Notes: generated by a model not told the origin, from the sequence alone. A DNA stretch of 57,337 nucleotides from CAZKUN01 sp964555935 (GCA_964555935.1 CAZKUN010000023.1:1-57337), one strand, 5' to 3'. Shown: positions 27,803 to 36,913, counted from the first letter of the stretch. Translations and numbers: made by a program.

Positions 27803-27945
27803 GTTCCCGTGCCTGCCAGGGAAACTCGTGGTCTGAGTTTCCACGCCTGACCCGGCCGTTTGTCGTCACGTGACGACAAACCAGAGCTTGCGCAAGGATG
27901 TCTGCGTTCTTGCCGTGTCCCTCCCGTGCCTGCCAGGGAACTAGA
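27803..27945. repeat. Repeat cluster: direct repeat, GAAACTC hairpin and 24-bp palindrome
   Basis: In the 329-bp divergent region (27741-28069), CCCGTGCCTGCCAGGGAA occurs twice (near 27803 and 27926). The first copy runs into the hairpin GGAAACTC-GTGGTCT-GAGTTTCC, the same core as at 3471. Between them lies a perfect 24-bp palindrome listed separately. Confidence 0.75.
27858..27881. promoter_or_regulatory. Perfect 24-bp palindrome, possible operator
   Basis: The half-site GTTTGTCGTCAC (27858-27869) is followed directly by its reverse complement (27870-27881). With no loop and an even-length centre it looks more like a dimeric protein-binding site than a hairpin. It sits between two divergent exported-protein genes, 118 nt from one start and 189 nt from the other. 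No matching copy was noticed elsewhere. Confidence 0.5.
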
Positions 27946-28069
27946 CCACTCCGCTCATGCCGGCAGTCTTGACCCGCCATGCCTTATTCCCCTTCTGGGC
28001 CACAAGGGCTCGCGGCACCGACGCGCGAACCCCCTTTCCTCAACGCCCGTACTCAGAAGGAGACGCATC

Positions 28070-29155
28070 ATGTTGCTAGGCATTGCGATGGTCACCGGTT
28101 GCGCCACGCTGCAGGCTCAGGAGACTCACGGCCCTCAGCCCATCCAGAAGGGCCTCGTGAGCTGGGAGCTGCGAGATCGAGGCGCGCAACTGATGGACGA
28201 CTTCTCCGCCGCCGAGGTCGACCTCGAGCGCTGGCGCATCTGGCACATGGACCCCGACGATGTCACCATGGCCATCGATGACGGCCGGTTCATCATTCGC
28301 TCGCGCGGGCCGATCGCCCACAACGGCCTGTGGTCGCCCAATGCCCAGAAGTTCAAAGACGTCACCCTCGTCGGCCGCATGAACATCGCCAGCACCGCCC
28401 CCGAGGCCCACAACATCCTGCTTCATCTCTGCGGCGGCGATTCTCCCCACAGTCCCGATCACTGGGTCGAGATTGGCATGCGCGATCTCGGCGGCAATCA
28501 GGCGCGCTTCAGCGTCATCGCCGCCGTTCCCACGGGCCACTTCAGCAGCTGGGGGCAACAGGTGGACCTCGACCGAGGCGATGAAGATGGCTTCCTCACG
28601 CGCGTCAGTCTCGACGGGAGCACGAACCTGTGCACCACCGACGTCCGCGACTCCAGCGGGCAATGGCACGCCATCGCCGATCCCGTCCTGACGCACCTTC
28701 GGACGACGCATTGCGAGATCAAGATGCGCGACGCCAACGCCGATGCTGATGCCGAGAGCAACGGTTGGTTCGAAGACGTCCGCATCTACCCCCGCGCCGC
28801 GTCACATCCCGTCATGGTGCGCTTCCGCCGAACCGACGGGTCTCACATCTTCGACCGCGGCGCGGGCGGGCACGAGTGGCCGCCGAAGATCCGCGTGGAG
28901 GGCAAGGGCGAGGGCACGCTTGAGGAACTCGTCGTCGAGCTGCTGACTGAGGACGGCACGGTCGTCTGCTCGGTCCAGTCGAACAACCTGGGCGATTACA
29001 TGCTTCCGCTCGACGACGCTCCGTGGGATGTCTACCCCGTCGCCGCCAAGGTCCGCCTGCGCCTCGGCGACTTGCCCCTCGGCGAGGTCACCATTCCGCG
29101 CGAGGGCCTCGAGGGACTGTACCCCGACGACGTCTACGATCTTACGCTGGAGTAG
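28070..29155 (+). CDS. Exported beta-rich protein of unknown function
   Basis: A 361-residue product with a short hydrophobic N-terminus ending TGCATLQAQ, compatible with a lipoprotein (VTGC lipobox) or a signal-peptidase I site. The middle (about 35-240) reads like a concanavalin-type jelly roll (DDFSAAEVDLERWRIW, FIIRSRGP, KDVTLVGRMNI), as in GH16/DUF1080-type polysaccharide-binding domains; the last ~110 residues are a separate beta domain. No catalytic motif was recognised. AAGGAG lies 8 nt before the ATG at 28070; the frame extension to 27860 crosses the repeat cluster and is rejected. Convergent with the histidine kinase gene across a palindrome. Confidence 0.68.
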   Translation: MLLGIAMVTGCATLQAQETHGPQPIQKGLVSWELRDRGAQLMDDFSAAEVDLERWRIWHMDPDDVTMAIDDGRFIIRSRGPIAHNGLWSPNAQKFKDVTLVGRMNIASTAPEAHNILLHLCGGDSPHSPDHWVEIGMRDLGGNQARFSVIAAVPTGHFSSWGQQVDLDRGDEDGFLTRVSLDGSTNLCTTDVRDSSGQWHAIADPVLTHLRTTHCEIKMRDANADADAESNGWFEDVRIYPRAASHPVMVRFRRTDGSHIFDRGAGGHEWPPKIRVEGKGEGTLEELVVELLTEDGTVVCSVQSNNLGDYMLPLDDAPWDVYPVAAKVRLRLGDLPLGEVTIPREGLEGLYPDDVYDLTLE

Positions 29156-29192
29156 CCTGGCGACCCATCTCTTCTGCCACGCGGGGAACTTA

Positions 29193-29257
29193 GGGAAATT
29201 AGGGACAGCAACCATTTTCCCGCCGTTGGGAAAGATGGTTGCTGTCCCTAATTTCCC
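29193..29257. repeat. GGGACAG palindrome, short-loop variant (copy 4)
   Basis: Arms 29193-29221 and 29228-29257 with only a 6-nt loop. The outer arm is GGGAAATTAGGGACAGCAAC and the inner arm is CATTTTCCC; one extra G in the right arm is the only break in pairing. It lies between two convergent genes, 37 nt after the + strand stop and 27 nt after the other stop. Confidence 0.88.
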
Positions 29258-29284
29258 AACTCACCAGCGGAGCGCCACGCCCCT

Positions 29285-32200
29285 CTACCCACGTCCGTCC
29301 AGCACTCGGCGCACGATCTCCGCCAGGCTCTGGCGGTCGTACGGCTTCATCACCAGCTCGTCCACGCCGAGCGCGTCGAGGTTCTTTTCATCCACTTCAG
29401 GACTGAAGCCCGTCGCCATGATGATGGGAATGTCAGCCCGGATGCGTCTCATGCGTTCGACGAGTTCCAGTCCCGTGAGATCGGGCATCGTCTGATCGGT
29501 GACTACGAGGTCGAACTGATCGGGGTCGGATTCAAACAACGCGAGCGCCTCGCCGCTGTCCGCCCGCGCCGTTACCTCATACCCCAGAGACGTCAGCATT
29601 CGCGTCGCCACCATCACCAACGTCTCCTCATCATCCACGAGCAAGACGCGTTCCGTCCCGCCGACCGCGCCCTCTGTTGAGACTGTCGGCGTGGGGCGGT
29701 CCGGTTCGCCCTCGTGCGCCGGCAGGCAGATGCGGATCGTCGTCCCCACTCCAACCTCGCTCTCCACGCTGACCGCGCCGCCATAGCTCGAGACGATGCC
29801 ATGCACGGTTGACATCCCCATCCCCGTGCCCTCGCCCACACCCTTCGTCGTAAAGTACGGCTCGAAGATCCGGCCCAGCGTCTCCGCGTCCATCCCACAG
29901 CCCGTATCCTCGACCCTCAGGCACGTGAAGCGATCTCCCTCCAGCTCCCGAGCCCCCTCACACTTCACCTGACCCCGAGGGCGACTCGATAGCCGCACGC
30001 GCAGCGTCCCGCCACCGTCGCGCATGGCGTGCTGCGCGTTCGCGCAGAGGTTCATGATGATCTGGTGGATCTGCGTCGGGTCCGCCAGCACGGGAGGACA
30101 CTCCGCGTCGATCTCCTCCTCAATCCCAATCGTCGAAGGCAGCGTTGCCCGGATGAACTGAAGCGTCTCCCAGACCAGATCCGGCATGCTGACGGGCTCG
30201 CGATCCGACTCGGCTTGGCGGCTGAAAGTCAGTATGTGCTGAACGAGGTCGCGCGCGCGCTCGGACGCCTGCCGGACATTCTCAAGGTCGGCCCGAATGG
30301 GGTCATCCGGACGCGTCGCGTTCAGGGCCAGCTCGTTGTAGCCCAGAATCGCCACCAGCACGTTGTTGAAGTCGTGCGCGATTCCCCCGGCCAACACGCC
30401 CAGACTCTCCAGCTTGTGCGCGCGCAGAAGGTCCTCCTCGAGCCCGTGCCGTTGGATCTCCCCGGCGCGGCGCTCAAGCTCGGCCGCGGTGCGCGTCGCA
30501 AACACCTGCAGAATCGTCGTGGCAAGCGCGGCGTCGACAACCGGCCCCTGGTACAACGCTGCCATAATCCCGTTCGGCCGTCGCTGACTGTCGAACAACG
30601 GTACGCCGACGTAGCCCTCGACTCCCATCTCGCGAAGCAAGTGGTCCTCCGGGAACTCGTCCGCTACTCCCTCCTCGTAGACACACGCATCCCTACCGAT
30701 GACGTTGGCGCATGGCGTCCCTGCCAGGTCGTACTCGAAGTTGTCCGCGACTTCGCCGTCAGCGCAGACCGACAGCGTCCGCACCGCTTCATTGGTGTCG
30801 TCAGCCATCTCGCCGATGATCGTGAAGTCCGCCCCAATCGCCTCCGCGAGCTGGCTCGTCATCGCGTTGAAGAACTCGTCACCCGTCGCCGCCGCCGCGC
30901 CCTCGATGATCCCGCGAATGGCGTCCTGTAGCCGACGCTCGTCGGTGACATCCTGCACCGTCCCGACCAAGCGTTCGGGCGTTCCATCATGCGCCCGCTC
31001 GCACTCAACGTGCTCTCGAATCCACCGCATCTGCCCGTCAGCGCGCGTGATTCGGTACTCGATCACCAACGGCCCGTCGCTCTCGATGACTGCCTCGTTC
31101 ATCTCGGCGATGATGTGGTGGTCGTCCGGGTGGACGAACGCCATGAAGTCCGCCTGGGTCAGCGGGTCGGCGCTGTAGTCGAGGCCGAACAGACGGTACG
31201 CTTGCTCGTACCAGGTTACGAGGCGCGTCTTCAGATCCACCGACCAATTCCCGATTCCCCCAATACGCTGCGCCTCGGCCAGTCGCGCCTGGCTCTCCCG
31301 AAGCGCCCGGTCTGCCTTCTTGCGTTCGGTCAGGTCGTGGATCGCCGCGATCCGCGTGGTCTGTCCGCCAACATCCACGACCACCACGTGCAGCTCCACC
31401 GGCACCGGCGTTCCGTCCTTGTGCTTCAGATTGACCTCGATCCCGCCAGCTGCTTGGTGTCCAACAAGGGCCGCCTGCACTCGCGCGCGATCATCAGCAT
31501 TGACATACAGGTCTCCTATGTGGATGCCAATGAGTTCATCCGCCGCGTACCCCAGGATCTTACAGATCCGGCGGTTGGTCGTGAGAACGATACCGTCTGC
31601 GTCCGCCGTTCCCACGCCGACCGGGACCAGATCCAGCGTCCGCTCGAACCGTTCCTCGCTCGCCTCCAACGCCGCCTGCGCCTCGACGCGGTCGGTCATG
31701 TCTCTGTTCACCGCCAGCCAACCGGTGATCTCGCCATGCTCGCCGCGAGTGGCTTCCACATGGGCATCGATCGTCAGTCGGCGTCCGTCCTTGTGAGCCT
31801 GCGTCACGTGTCCCCAGAACTCGCCTGTTGCCGCCCCATCGCCGGGCTCGCGTTCGCTGTCGTTGGGGTACTCAGTCAGCAGCACCTCGCCAATCGGCTT
31901 GCCCATGACCTCATCCGCGGCCCACCCGTAGACCCACCCCGCACCCCGATTCCACGAGGTGATTGGGTACTCGGGGGCCGGACCCGTGCCGATCACCGCG
32001 TCGTGAATCTCACCCAAGAGCCACGCGCTCTTGGCGAGTTCAGCCGTCGCCTTCTCCCGCTCGCGGAGGGTGCGGTTGAACGTCTGGTACATCAGGCCCA
32101 AGGCAAGGGGGATCAACAGACCACACACAAGCACGTACCCGAGCATCGCCGGCCACAGCCCGGCTCGCGCCTCACTCCGCAACGCCGCATCGGAGCGATG

Positions 32201-32740
32201 CACTCCGATTACCCAGCCTCGACCCGGTACCGGCGCGAAGGCCGCGATCTGCTTCTGACCTGCGCTGGATACGTACCCGCCGACATGCTCGGCGCCCAGG
32301 TCCACCAACTCGGCCAGCGTCTCGCCGACGAACTCGCAGTCGGGGTCACAGACAATCGGGTTCTCGCCCGCGTATTTGCCAATCGCCTCGGGGTGAGCCG
32401 TGTGGAGGATCAGGTCTGAGTGGGAATCCACGATGCATACGTACTCGTCAGGGGCGCTGTCCGTGTCCTCGCGCCAGGCGGCCTCGATCTCGGCCAAAAC
32501 GACGTCATCGTCCCCGTGGGCCTCGCTCGCCTCCCTCGCCACGGTCGCCAGAAGCCGGCATTCGTCCAGGTACTTCGCTTGGTAGGCAAGCTCTATCTTG
32601 GCGAGTGACGCGCGATACCCAAGCCAGCCGACCAGCAGCCCGCCGATGACCGCCAGCGCGCCCAGCGCCATAGCAGCTTGCGCCATCCGGCGCCCCGCGC
32701 CGACAGCCGAGACGCCTGTGTCCCGCGGTCCGTCTGCCAA
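29285..32740 (-). CDS. Membrane hybrid histidine kinase (Cache-PAS3-GAF-HK-REC)
   Basis: A 1,151-residue sensor. Transmembrane segment 1 (about 20-43) and segment 2 (about 195-218) flank an extracytoplasmic Cache-like domain (YVCIVDSHSDLILHTAHPEAIG, GWVIGVHRSD). Three PAS domains follow (about 235-355, 362-485, 495-610; the last has FMAFVHPDDH), then a GAF domain (about 615-780), a HisKA domain with the phospho-accepting His in LAGGIAHDFNNVL, an HATPase domain (LCANAQHAM, DTGCGMD, GEGTGMGMS) and a C-terminal receiver with the acceptor Asp in LVVTDQTMPD. No DNA-binding output is present, so it must pass phosphate to another protein. The start is TTG 32740 with GAGGTGA upstream; an internal ATG at 32686 is possible. 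It probably senses a small extracellular ligand. Confidence 0.88.
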   Translation of the reverse strand: MADGPRDTGVSAVGAGRRMAQAAMALGALAVIGGLLVGWLGYRASLAKIELAYQAKYLDECRLLATVAREASEAHGDDDVVLAEIEAAWREDTDSAPDEYVCIVDSHSDLILHTAHPEAIGKYAGENPIVCDPDCEFVGETLAELVDLGAEHVGGYVSSAGQKQIAAFAPVPGRGWVIGVHRSDAALRSEARAGLWPAMLGYVLVCGLLIPLALGLMYQTFNRTLREREKATAELAKSAWLLGEIHDAVIGTGPAPEYPITSWNRGAGWVYGWAADEVMGKPIGEVLLTEYPNDSEREPGDGAATGEFWGHVTQAHKDGRRLTIDAHVEATRGEHGEITGWLAVNRDMTDRVEAQAALEASEERFERTLDLVPVGVGTADADGIVLTTNRRICKILGYAADELIGIHIGDLYVNADDRARVQAALVGHQAAGGIEVNLKHKDGTPVPVELHVVVVDVGGQTTRIAAIHDLTERKKADRALRESQARLAEAQRIGGIGNWSVDLKTRLVTWYEQAYRLFGLDYSADPLTQADFMAFVHPDDHHIIAEMNEAVIESDGPLVIEYRITRADGQMRWIREHVECERAHDGTPERLVGTVQDVTDERRLQDAIRGIIEGAAAATGDEFFNAMTSQLAEAIGADFTIIGEMADDTNEAVRTLSVCADGEVADNFEYDLAGTPCANVIGRDACVYEEGVADEFPEDHLLREMGVEGYVGVPLFDSQRRPNGIMAALYQGPVVDAALATTILQVFATRTAAELERRAGEIQRHGLEEDLLRAHKLESLGVLAGGIAHDFNNVLVAILGYNELALNATRPDDPIRADLENVRQASERARDLVQHILTFSRQAESDREPVSMPDLVWETLQFIRATLPSTIGIEEEIDAECPPVLADPTQIHQIIMNLCANAQHAMRDGGGTLRVRLSSRPRGQVKCEGARELEGDRFTCLRVEDTGCGMDAETLGRIFEPYFTTKGVGEGTGMGMSTVHGIVSSYGGAVSVESEVGVGTTIRICLPAHEGEPDRPTPTVSTEGAVGGTERVLLVDDEETLVMVATRMLTSLGYEVTARADSGEALALFESDPDQFDLVVTDQTMPDLTGLELVERMRRIRADIPIIMATGFSPEVDEKNLDALGVDELVMKPYDRQSLAEIVRRVLDGRG

Positions 32741-32878
32741 GTCTCACCTCGCTCCCTCACGCCACCCGCACCACGCCGTGCAAGTGGAGTCAACATAACA
32801 TAAGCCACTTACCACTTCTCCTGCCCCAATTCCTGCATTTTGACGCCGCAGCCGCAGCCCACGCCCTGCTACGACACC

Positions 32879-32907
32879 TTGACACCCTCCCGGCGTACGT
32901 CTATGGT
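32879..32907 (+). promoter_or_regulatory. Likely sigma70 promoter of hisS
   Basis: TTGACA (32879-32884), a 17-nt spacer, then TATGGT (32902-32907). Transcription would begin near 32914, leaving a leader of about 110 nt that contains possible hairpins (GGGGCT...AGCCCC around 32930-32965; GACGATC/GATCGTC around 32962-32980). No T-box motif was recognised in the leader. Confidence 0.6.
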
Positions 32908-33023
32908 AACGCGGATTACGGGCCGTCCGGGGCTCTCGAAGCGTCCTGGACAGCCCCTGCGACGATCGTCGTGATCGTCGACGCTGTCGCCTTAGTGCAT
33001 TCCGGTTCGTTGGAGGCCTTTTC

Positions 33024-34355
33024 GTGCGAGTAGAATCGCGCCGTTACGGCGGCACCCGAGACATACTTCCCGACTTCGCCGCAGCCCGCAAAGAGGTGCT
33101 GCGCATCGTCACGGGCACCTTCGAGAGCTTCGGCTTCGGCCCGCTTGAGACGCCCGCGATCGAATACGCCACCACGCTTCAGGGCAAGTACGGCCCCGAC
33201 GCCGAGCGCCTCATCTACAAGTTCGATTCCGAACGCGGCCCCAACAAGGAACTCGCCCTCCGCTACGACTTCACCGTCCCATTGGCGCGCGTGGTCGCGA
33301 TGAACCCCGAGCTGCAGATGGGCCTCTTCCGGCGCTACCAGGTTGGACCGATATGGCGGCGCGATCGCCCCCAGAAGAACCGCTACCGCGAGTTCGTCCA
33401 GTGCGACGTCGACATCATCGGCGTCGATTCCGTCACCGCCGACGCTGAGATCGTCGCCGTTCTCTGCACCTGTCTCGCCAATCTCGGCTTCGATGGCGCG
33501 CGCGCCCGTCTCAACGATAGGAAGATCCTCAACGGCCTCGCCGAGGCCGTTGGCTCGGGCGACGATTCCACGGAGATGATGCGCAGTCTCGACAAACTCG
33601 ACAAGATTGGCGAAGACGGCGTCCGCGAGGACTTGAGCGAGAAGGGGTTCAGTTCCAATCAGTGCGACACCATCTTCGCCCTCGGCGGCATCGAGGGCAC
33701 GAGCGATCAGCGCCTCACGGAGGCCGTCGGCATACTCTCCGACTCATCCGTCGGCATGGAGGGCATCGCCGAACTGCGGACCATCATGGACTGCCTGGTC
33801 GCGATGGATGTCCCCGAGGAGCGCGTCATTATCGACTTCTCATTGGCGCGCGGGCTCGAGATCTACACCGGCCCCGTCTATGAGGTCGAGGTCCCCGGCC
33901 TCTCCTCGCCCAGTATCGCCGGCGGCGGGCGCTACGATGGCCTAATCGGTATCTTCCTCAACCGCGACATCCCCGCGACCGGCGCCTCCTTCGGCCTCGA
34001 CCGCGTCGCGAATGCCATGGAGGAACTCGGCATCCTCCCCAAGCCTCAGGGCGAGTGTCAGGTCCTCGTCACCGTCTTCGATGAGTCAACCCGGCCGGCG
34101 TCTCTCAAGGCTGCTACGGCGCTCCGCAAGGCCGGCGTCAACGCCGAGGTCTATCTCGGCTCGGGCAAGCTCCGCAGCCAATTCGGCTACGCTGACCGGC
34201 GCGGGATTCCCATCGCCACCGTCATCGGCCCCGATGAGCAGGCCGAGGGCGTCGTTGGCGTCCGCGACCTCGCCACCCGACAGCAAGAGAAGGTCGCTGT
34301 CGCTGACATGGTCGCTCAGGTCCAGTCTATCATCGCCGGCGCCGCTCCTGAGTGA
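33024..34355 (+). CDS. hisS: Histidyl-tRNA synthetase
   Basis: A 443-residue class II aminoacyl-tRNA synthetase that charges tRNA-His. The sequence shows YGGTRDILPD at the N-terminus, motif 2 (RRYQVGPIWRRDRPQKNRYREF region, about 104-125), the histidine-specific RGLEIYTGPVYEV, GGGRYDGL, motif 3 (GASFGLDR) and a C-terminal anticodon-binding domain (about 345-443). The length is normal. The start is GTG 33024 with TTGGAGG upstream. It heads a likely operon with the next two genes (30-nt gap, then a 4-nt overlap). A tRNA-His gene lies 2.5 kb downstream on the opposite strand. Confidence 0.95.
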   Translation: MRVESRRYGGTRDILPDFAAARKEVLRIVTGTFESFGFGPLETPAIEYATTLQGKYGPDAERLIYKFDSERGPNKELALRYDFTVPLARVVAMNPELQMGLFRRYQVGPIWRRDRPQKNRYREFVQCDVDIIGVDSVTADAEIVAVLCTCLANLGFDGARARLNDRKILNGLAEAVGSGDDSTEMMRSLDKLDKIGEDGVREDLSEKGFSSNQCDTIFALGGIEGTSDQRLTEAVGILSDSSVGMEGIAELRTIMDCLVAMDVPEERVIIDFSLARGLEIYTGPVYEVEVPGLSSPSIAGGGRYDGLIGIFLNRDIPATGASFGLDRVANAMEELGILPKPQGECQVLVTVFDESTRPASLKAATALRKAGVNAEVYLGSGKLRSQFGYADRRGIPIATVIGPDEQAEGVVGVRDLATRQQEKVAVADMVAQVQSIIAGAAPE

Positions 34356-34385
34356 CGCCGGCGTCTGCCACGCGCTCAATCGCCA

Positions 34386-35192
34386 ATGACAACCTACATC
34401 TACAACGAAGATACCGCTCCCGCCCTGGATATCGACGCGCTCCTCGCCGACGTCCACCGCGTCACGGGTATCAGGCCCCAACTCCGCGACGAGTTCGTCT
34501 CCTACTGGATCGAGCGCCGACCCGTTGATCTCGCCGCCATGGCGAGCGCCTTCGTCCGCGCGCGCGTGGCGGATCCACTCACCCACGCCCCTCCCGACAA
34601 CGAACCGATGTACGCTGAGATCTCCGCTGAGAAGCGCGTGCTCGGCGAACCCGGCCGCACGAGCAAGGGGATCCTCTACGATGGCGTGGTGATCCAGTAC
34701 CTCATGGCCGGTCTGATCGACCCCTCCGAAATCGACGCCTGCCATATCATCGTCACCGGTCGCCTGGTGGGCACGTTCATGCGCGAGGATGGGCGCTGGC
34801 ACGCTCACACCGGCATCTACGGCGGACCGAATCTCATCTCAACCGCCGGCCTCGTCCAGGCGCCCGCCCGCCCGAAAGCCTACTATCAGGGCCAGGGCCT
34901 CGCGACGACCCGCATGGTCCCGCGCGAGGTTGTCGAAGCCCGTCTTCGCGAGGAGTTCCGCGGCCAAATGCTCCTCGACGACGATCCCCGCATGACGCCC
35001 GTCGCTGTCGGGCACGTGCTTCAGGCCCTGGCGTACCATCACGTGGGCGAGGCATTCTGCGAGGACGCCTGCTGCCCGCTCTTCAATGCGCGTCGCCAGA
35101 CCGATCTGCTGCATGCCCACTGCAGCGAAGATTCCCGGCTTTGCCCCGACCACGCAGCTCTCTTCGATTCCCTCAATCGAGGCGCCCAGTGA
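34386..35192 (+). CDS. DUF6775-like putative metallopeptidase
   Basis: A 268-residue cytoplasmic protein. The C-terminal half has a conserved-looking stretch, ALAYHHVGEAFCEDACCPL followed by FNARRQTDLLHAH, rich in His and Cys and suggestive of metal binding. This matches my memory of the small prokaryotic family DUF6775, described only as putative metallopeptidases; no HEXXH is present. The pairing with hisS and a VanZ-like gene gives no clear functional clue. Its TGA overlaps the GTG start of the next gene (GTGA), so they are probably co-translated. Family call tentative, coding status secure. Confidence 0.65.
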   Translation: MTTYIYNEDTAPALDIDALLADVHRVTGIRPQLRDEFVSYWIERRPVDLAAMASAFVRARVADPLTHAPPDNEPMYAEISAEKRVLGEPGRTSKGILYDGVVIQYLMAGLIDPSEIDACHIIVTGRLVGTFMREDGRWHAHTGIYGGPNLISTAGLVQAPARPKAYYQGQGLATTRMVPREVVEARLREEFRGQMLLDDDPRMTPVAVGHVLQALAYHHVGEAFCEDACCPLFNARRQTDLLHAHCSEDSRLCPDHAALFDSLNRGAQ

Positions 35193-35587
35193 CTCGGACT
35201 CGCCCATCCAACGCGTTCTTGGTCTACTGGCTGCCTCTGCTCGCGTGGCTTGGGATCATGCTCTACTTCACGACGGCTCCCCATCCGTACGCGCCTCTGG
35301 AGGGCACGGGTTGGAGGCCCGGCGACGCCCCCTCCCATGTCATCGGCTATCTCATCATGGGGTTGCTCCTGATGCGCCTTGCATGTCGGCTCCACGGCTG
35401 CAGCTACCGCACGGTCGCCTGGGCGCTGCTCATCGCGGTCGTCTACGCCACCCTCGACGAACTCCACCAGATCCCCATCGAGTCCCGCGGCTTCGCGGTG
35501 ATGGATATCGTCTGCAACGCGGCCGGCGCTACCATCGCCGCCGGCATCACCGTTGCCCTCTGGCGCCGACGTTCCGCACCCCACTGA
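35189..35587 (+). CDS. VanZ-like membrane protein
   Basis: A 132-residue integral membrane protein with about four predicted helices. The VanZ-like signature is visible: LYFTTAPHPY after helix 1, SHVIGYLIMGLLL in helix 2, and the acidic ATLDELHQIPIESRGF before the last helix. VanZ relatives are small membrane proteins of poorly known function, one of which confers low-level teicoplanin resistance. The start is GTG 35189, overlapping the previous stop by 4 nt, with GAGGCG 7 nt upstream; the longer frame to 35141 is rejected. Confidence 0.82.
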   Translation: MTRTRPSNAFLVYWLPLLAWLGIMLYFTTAPHPYAPLEGTGWRPGDAPSHVIGYLIMGLLLMRLACRLHGCSYRTVAWALLIAVVYATLDELHQIPIESRGFAVMDIVCNAAGATIAAGITVALWRRRSAPH

Positions 35588-35667
35588 AGGATCTCTTGCC
35601 CGCCCGACGAACACGCATCCCGACGGTCTCACCACGCCCTTATAGCGCCCAGGGAGGCGGCTTCACC

Positions 35668-36717
35668 ATGTCAGACACCCAACCCATCCGCATCGGAATG
35701 ATCAGCGCCGGGGGAATGGCGCGCGCGCACGTGAACGCGCTAAGGAACATCGAAGGCGTTGAGATCACCGCCGTCTGCGACCCGGACGAGGAGCGCGTCA
35801 AGGAGGTCTCCGAGACCCTTGGAATCCCCTTCGCCTCCAATTGCCACAAAGACATCATCGCTCGTGACGACGTCGATGCCGTTGTTGTAGGCAGCCCCGA
35901 CTTCGACCATGGCTACCAGTCGGTCGATGCGCTGGAGGCCGGCAAGCATGTCATGTGCGAGAAGCCCATGGTCACCACGCTGGACGAGTGCCGCGCGATC
36001 GTCGCCGCGGCCGATGAATCCGACGCGCTGTTCATGATCGGCCAGGTCTGCCGCTATAGCCCCGGCTTCGTCACCGGCAAGAGAATCGTCGACGAGGGCA
36101 CCATCGGCGAGCTGTTCCTCGTCGAGAGCGAGTACGCCCACGACTACACGCACGCCCAGGGCCACGGCGGCTGGCGCATCGACCCCGCGCGTCCGCGCTA
36201 TCCGTTTCTCGGCGGCGCGTGCCATGCCGTCGATCTCGTCCGCTGGGTCGGCGGACAGCTCACGCAGGCCTTCGCCTTCTCGAACCGTCTCTCGCTAACA
36301 GACTGGCCCGTGGATGACTGCTACGCCGCTGTCTTCAAGTTCGAGAGCGGCGCCATCGGCAAGGTCATCTGCTCGGTCGGCTGCAAGCGCGATTACACGA
36401 TGAGGAGCGTCTTCTGGGGGACCAAGGGGACGGTTATCTGCGATAACCGCAGGCAGGAGATCGAGGTCTTCATCGAAGGCTCCGACGAGCGCATGCCCTC
36501 GGGCGTCGCGACCGGTCAGACGGTCCCGACCCTCGTCCCCGTAGGCATCCAAGTCAAGGCCGTCGAGGCCGAGGACCGCGCTTTCATCTCAGCCATCCGC
36601 GGCGATGCCGAAAATGCGATGGACGCCCGCGAAGGCGCCAAAACGGTCGCCGCCTGTCTCGCCGCCATCGAGTCCTCCCAGACCGGCCAGGCCGTCGACA
36701 TCGTCAGCGACTTCTAG
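35668..36717 (+). CDS. Gfo/Idh/MocA family oxidoreductase
   Basis: A 349-residue NAD(P)-dependent sugar or cyclitol dehydrogenase-like protein. The Rossmann start IRIGMISAGGMARAHVNAL, the EKPMVTTLDEC motif (Lys in EKP, typical of the family) and the C-terminal alpha/beta domain with GGACHAVDLVRW are visible. Such enzymes oxidise sugars, sugar acids or inositols inside the cell, fitting the surrounding polysaccharide-degrading genes. No signal peptide. AGGGAGG lies 9 nt before the ATG at 35668; longer upstream frames overlap the VanZ-like gene. An imperfect hairpin (CGACGGGCT...AGCCCCTGTCG, near 36739-36762) follows but lacks a T-run. Confidence 0.9.
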   Translation: MSDTQPIRIGMISAGGMARAHVNALRNIEGVEITAVCDPDEERVKEVSETLGIPFASNCHKDIIARDDVDAVVVGSPDFDHGYQSVDALEAGKHVMCEKPMVTTLDECRAIVAAADESDALFMIGQVCRYSPGFVTGKRIVDEGTIGELFLVESEYAHDYTHAQGHGGWRIDPARPRYPFLGGACHAVDLVRWVGGQLTQAFAFSNRLSLTDWPVDDCYAAVFKFESGAIGKVICSVGCKRDYTMRSVFWGTKGTVICDNRRQEIEVFIEGSDERMPSGVATGQTVPTLVPVGIQVKAVEAEDRAFISAIRGDAENAMDAREGAKTVAACLAAIESSQTGQAVDIVSDF

Positions 36718-36779
36718 CAGACGCCGCAAACTCGCGTGGCGACGGGCTTATAGCCCCTGTCGTCACTCTCACTGCGCAA

Positions 36780-36815
36780 GAAAAAGGGGCGCCCCCTCAA
36801 TTGGGAGCGCCCCTT
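36780..36815 (-). terminator. Intrinsic terminator of tRNA-His
   Basis: On the minus strand, AAGGGGCGC (36815-36807) pairs with GCGCCCCTT (36792-36784) and a run of five Ts follows, 10 nt after the encoded CCA end of tRNA-His. Confidence 0.85.
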
Positions 36816-36825
36816 GCGTGTTGTA

Positions 36826-36901
36826 TGGGGTGGGCGACGGGATTTGAACCCGCGATCCCCAGAGCCACAGTCTGGTGCCTTACCGCTAGGCCACGCCCAC
36901 C
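36826..36901 (-). tRNA. tRNA-His (anticodon GTG)
   Basis: A complete cloverleaf on the minus strand. The acceptor stem is GTGGGCG/CGCCCAC and the anticodon stem is CCAGA/TCTGG with loop CTGTGGC, giving anticodon GTG. The T-arm has GGTTCAAATCC. The histidine-specific extra 5' G (36901) pairs with discriminator C (36829), and CCA is encoded (36828-36826). The strict identity elements make the assignment firm. It has its own promoter and terminator. Confidence 0.96.
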
Positions 36902-36913
36902 ACGGCGGCGCAT

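Noticed and set aside
27741..27980. N-terminal extension of the Kelch ORF
   Set aside because: Consists of intergenic repeat sequence; the signal peptide and ribosome site are at 27740.
32908..33023. T-box or other riboswitch in the hisS leader
   Set aside because: Hairpins are possible but no T-box sequence (AGGGTGGNACCGCG-like) or specifier loop was found.
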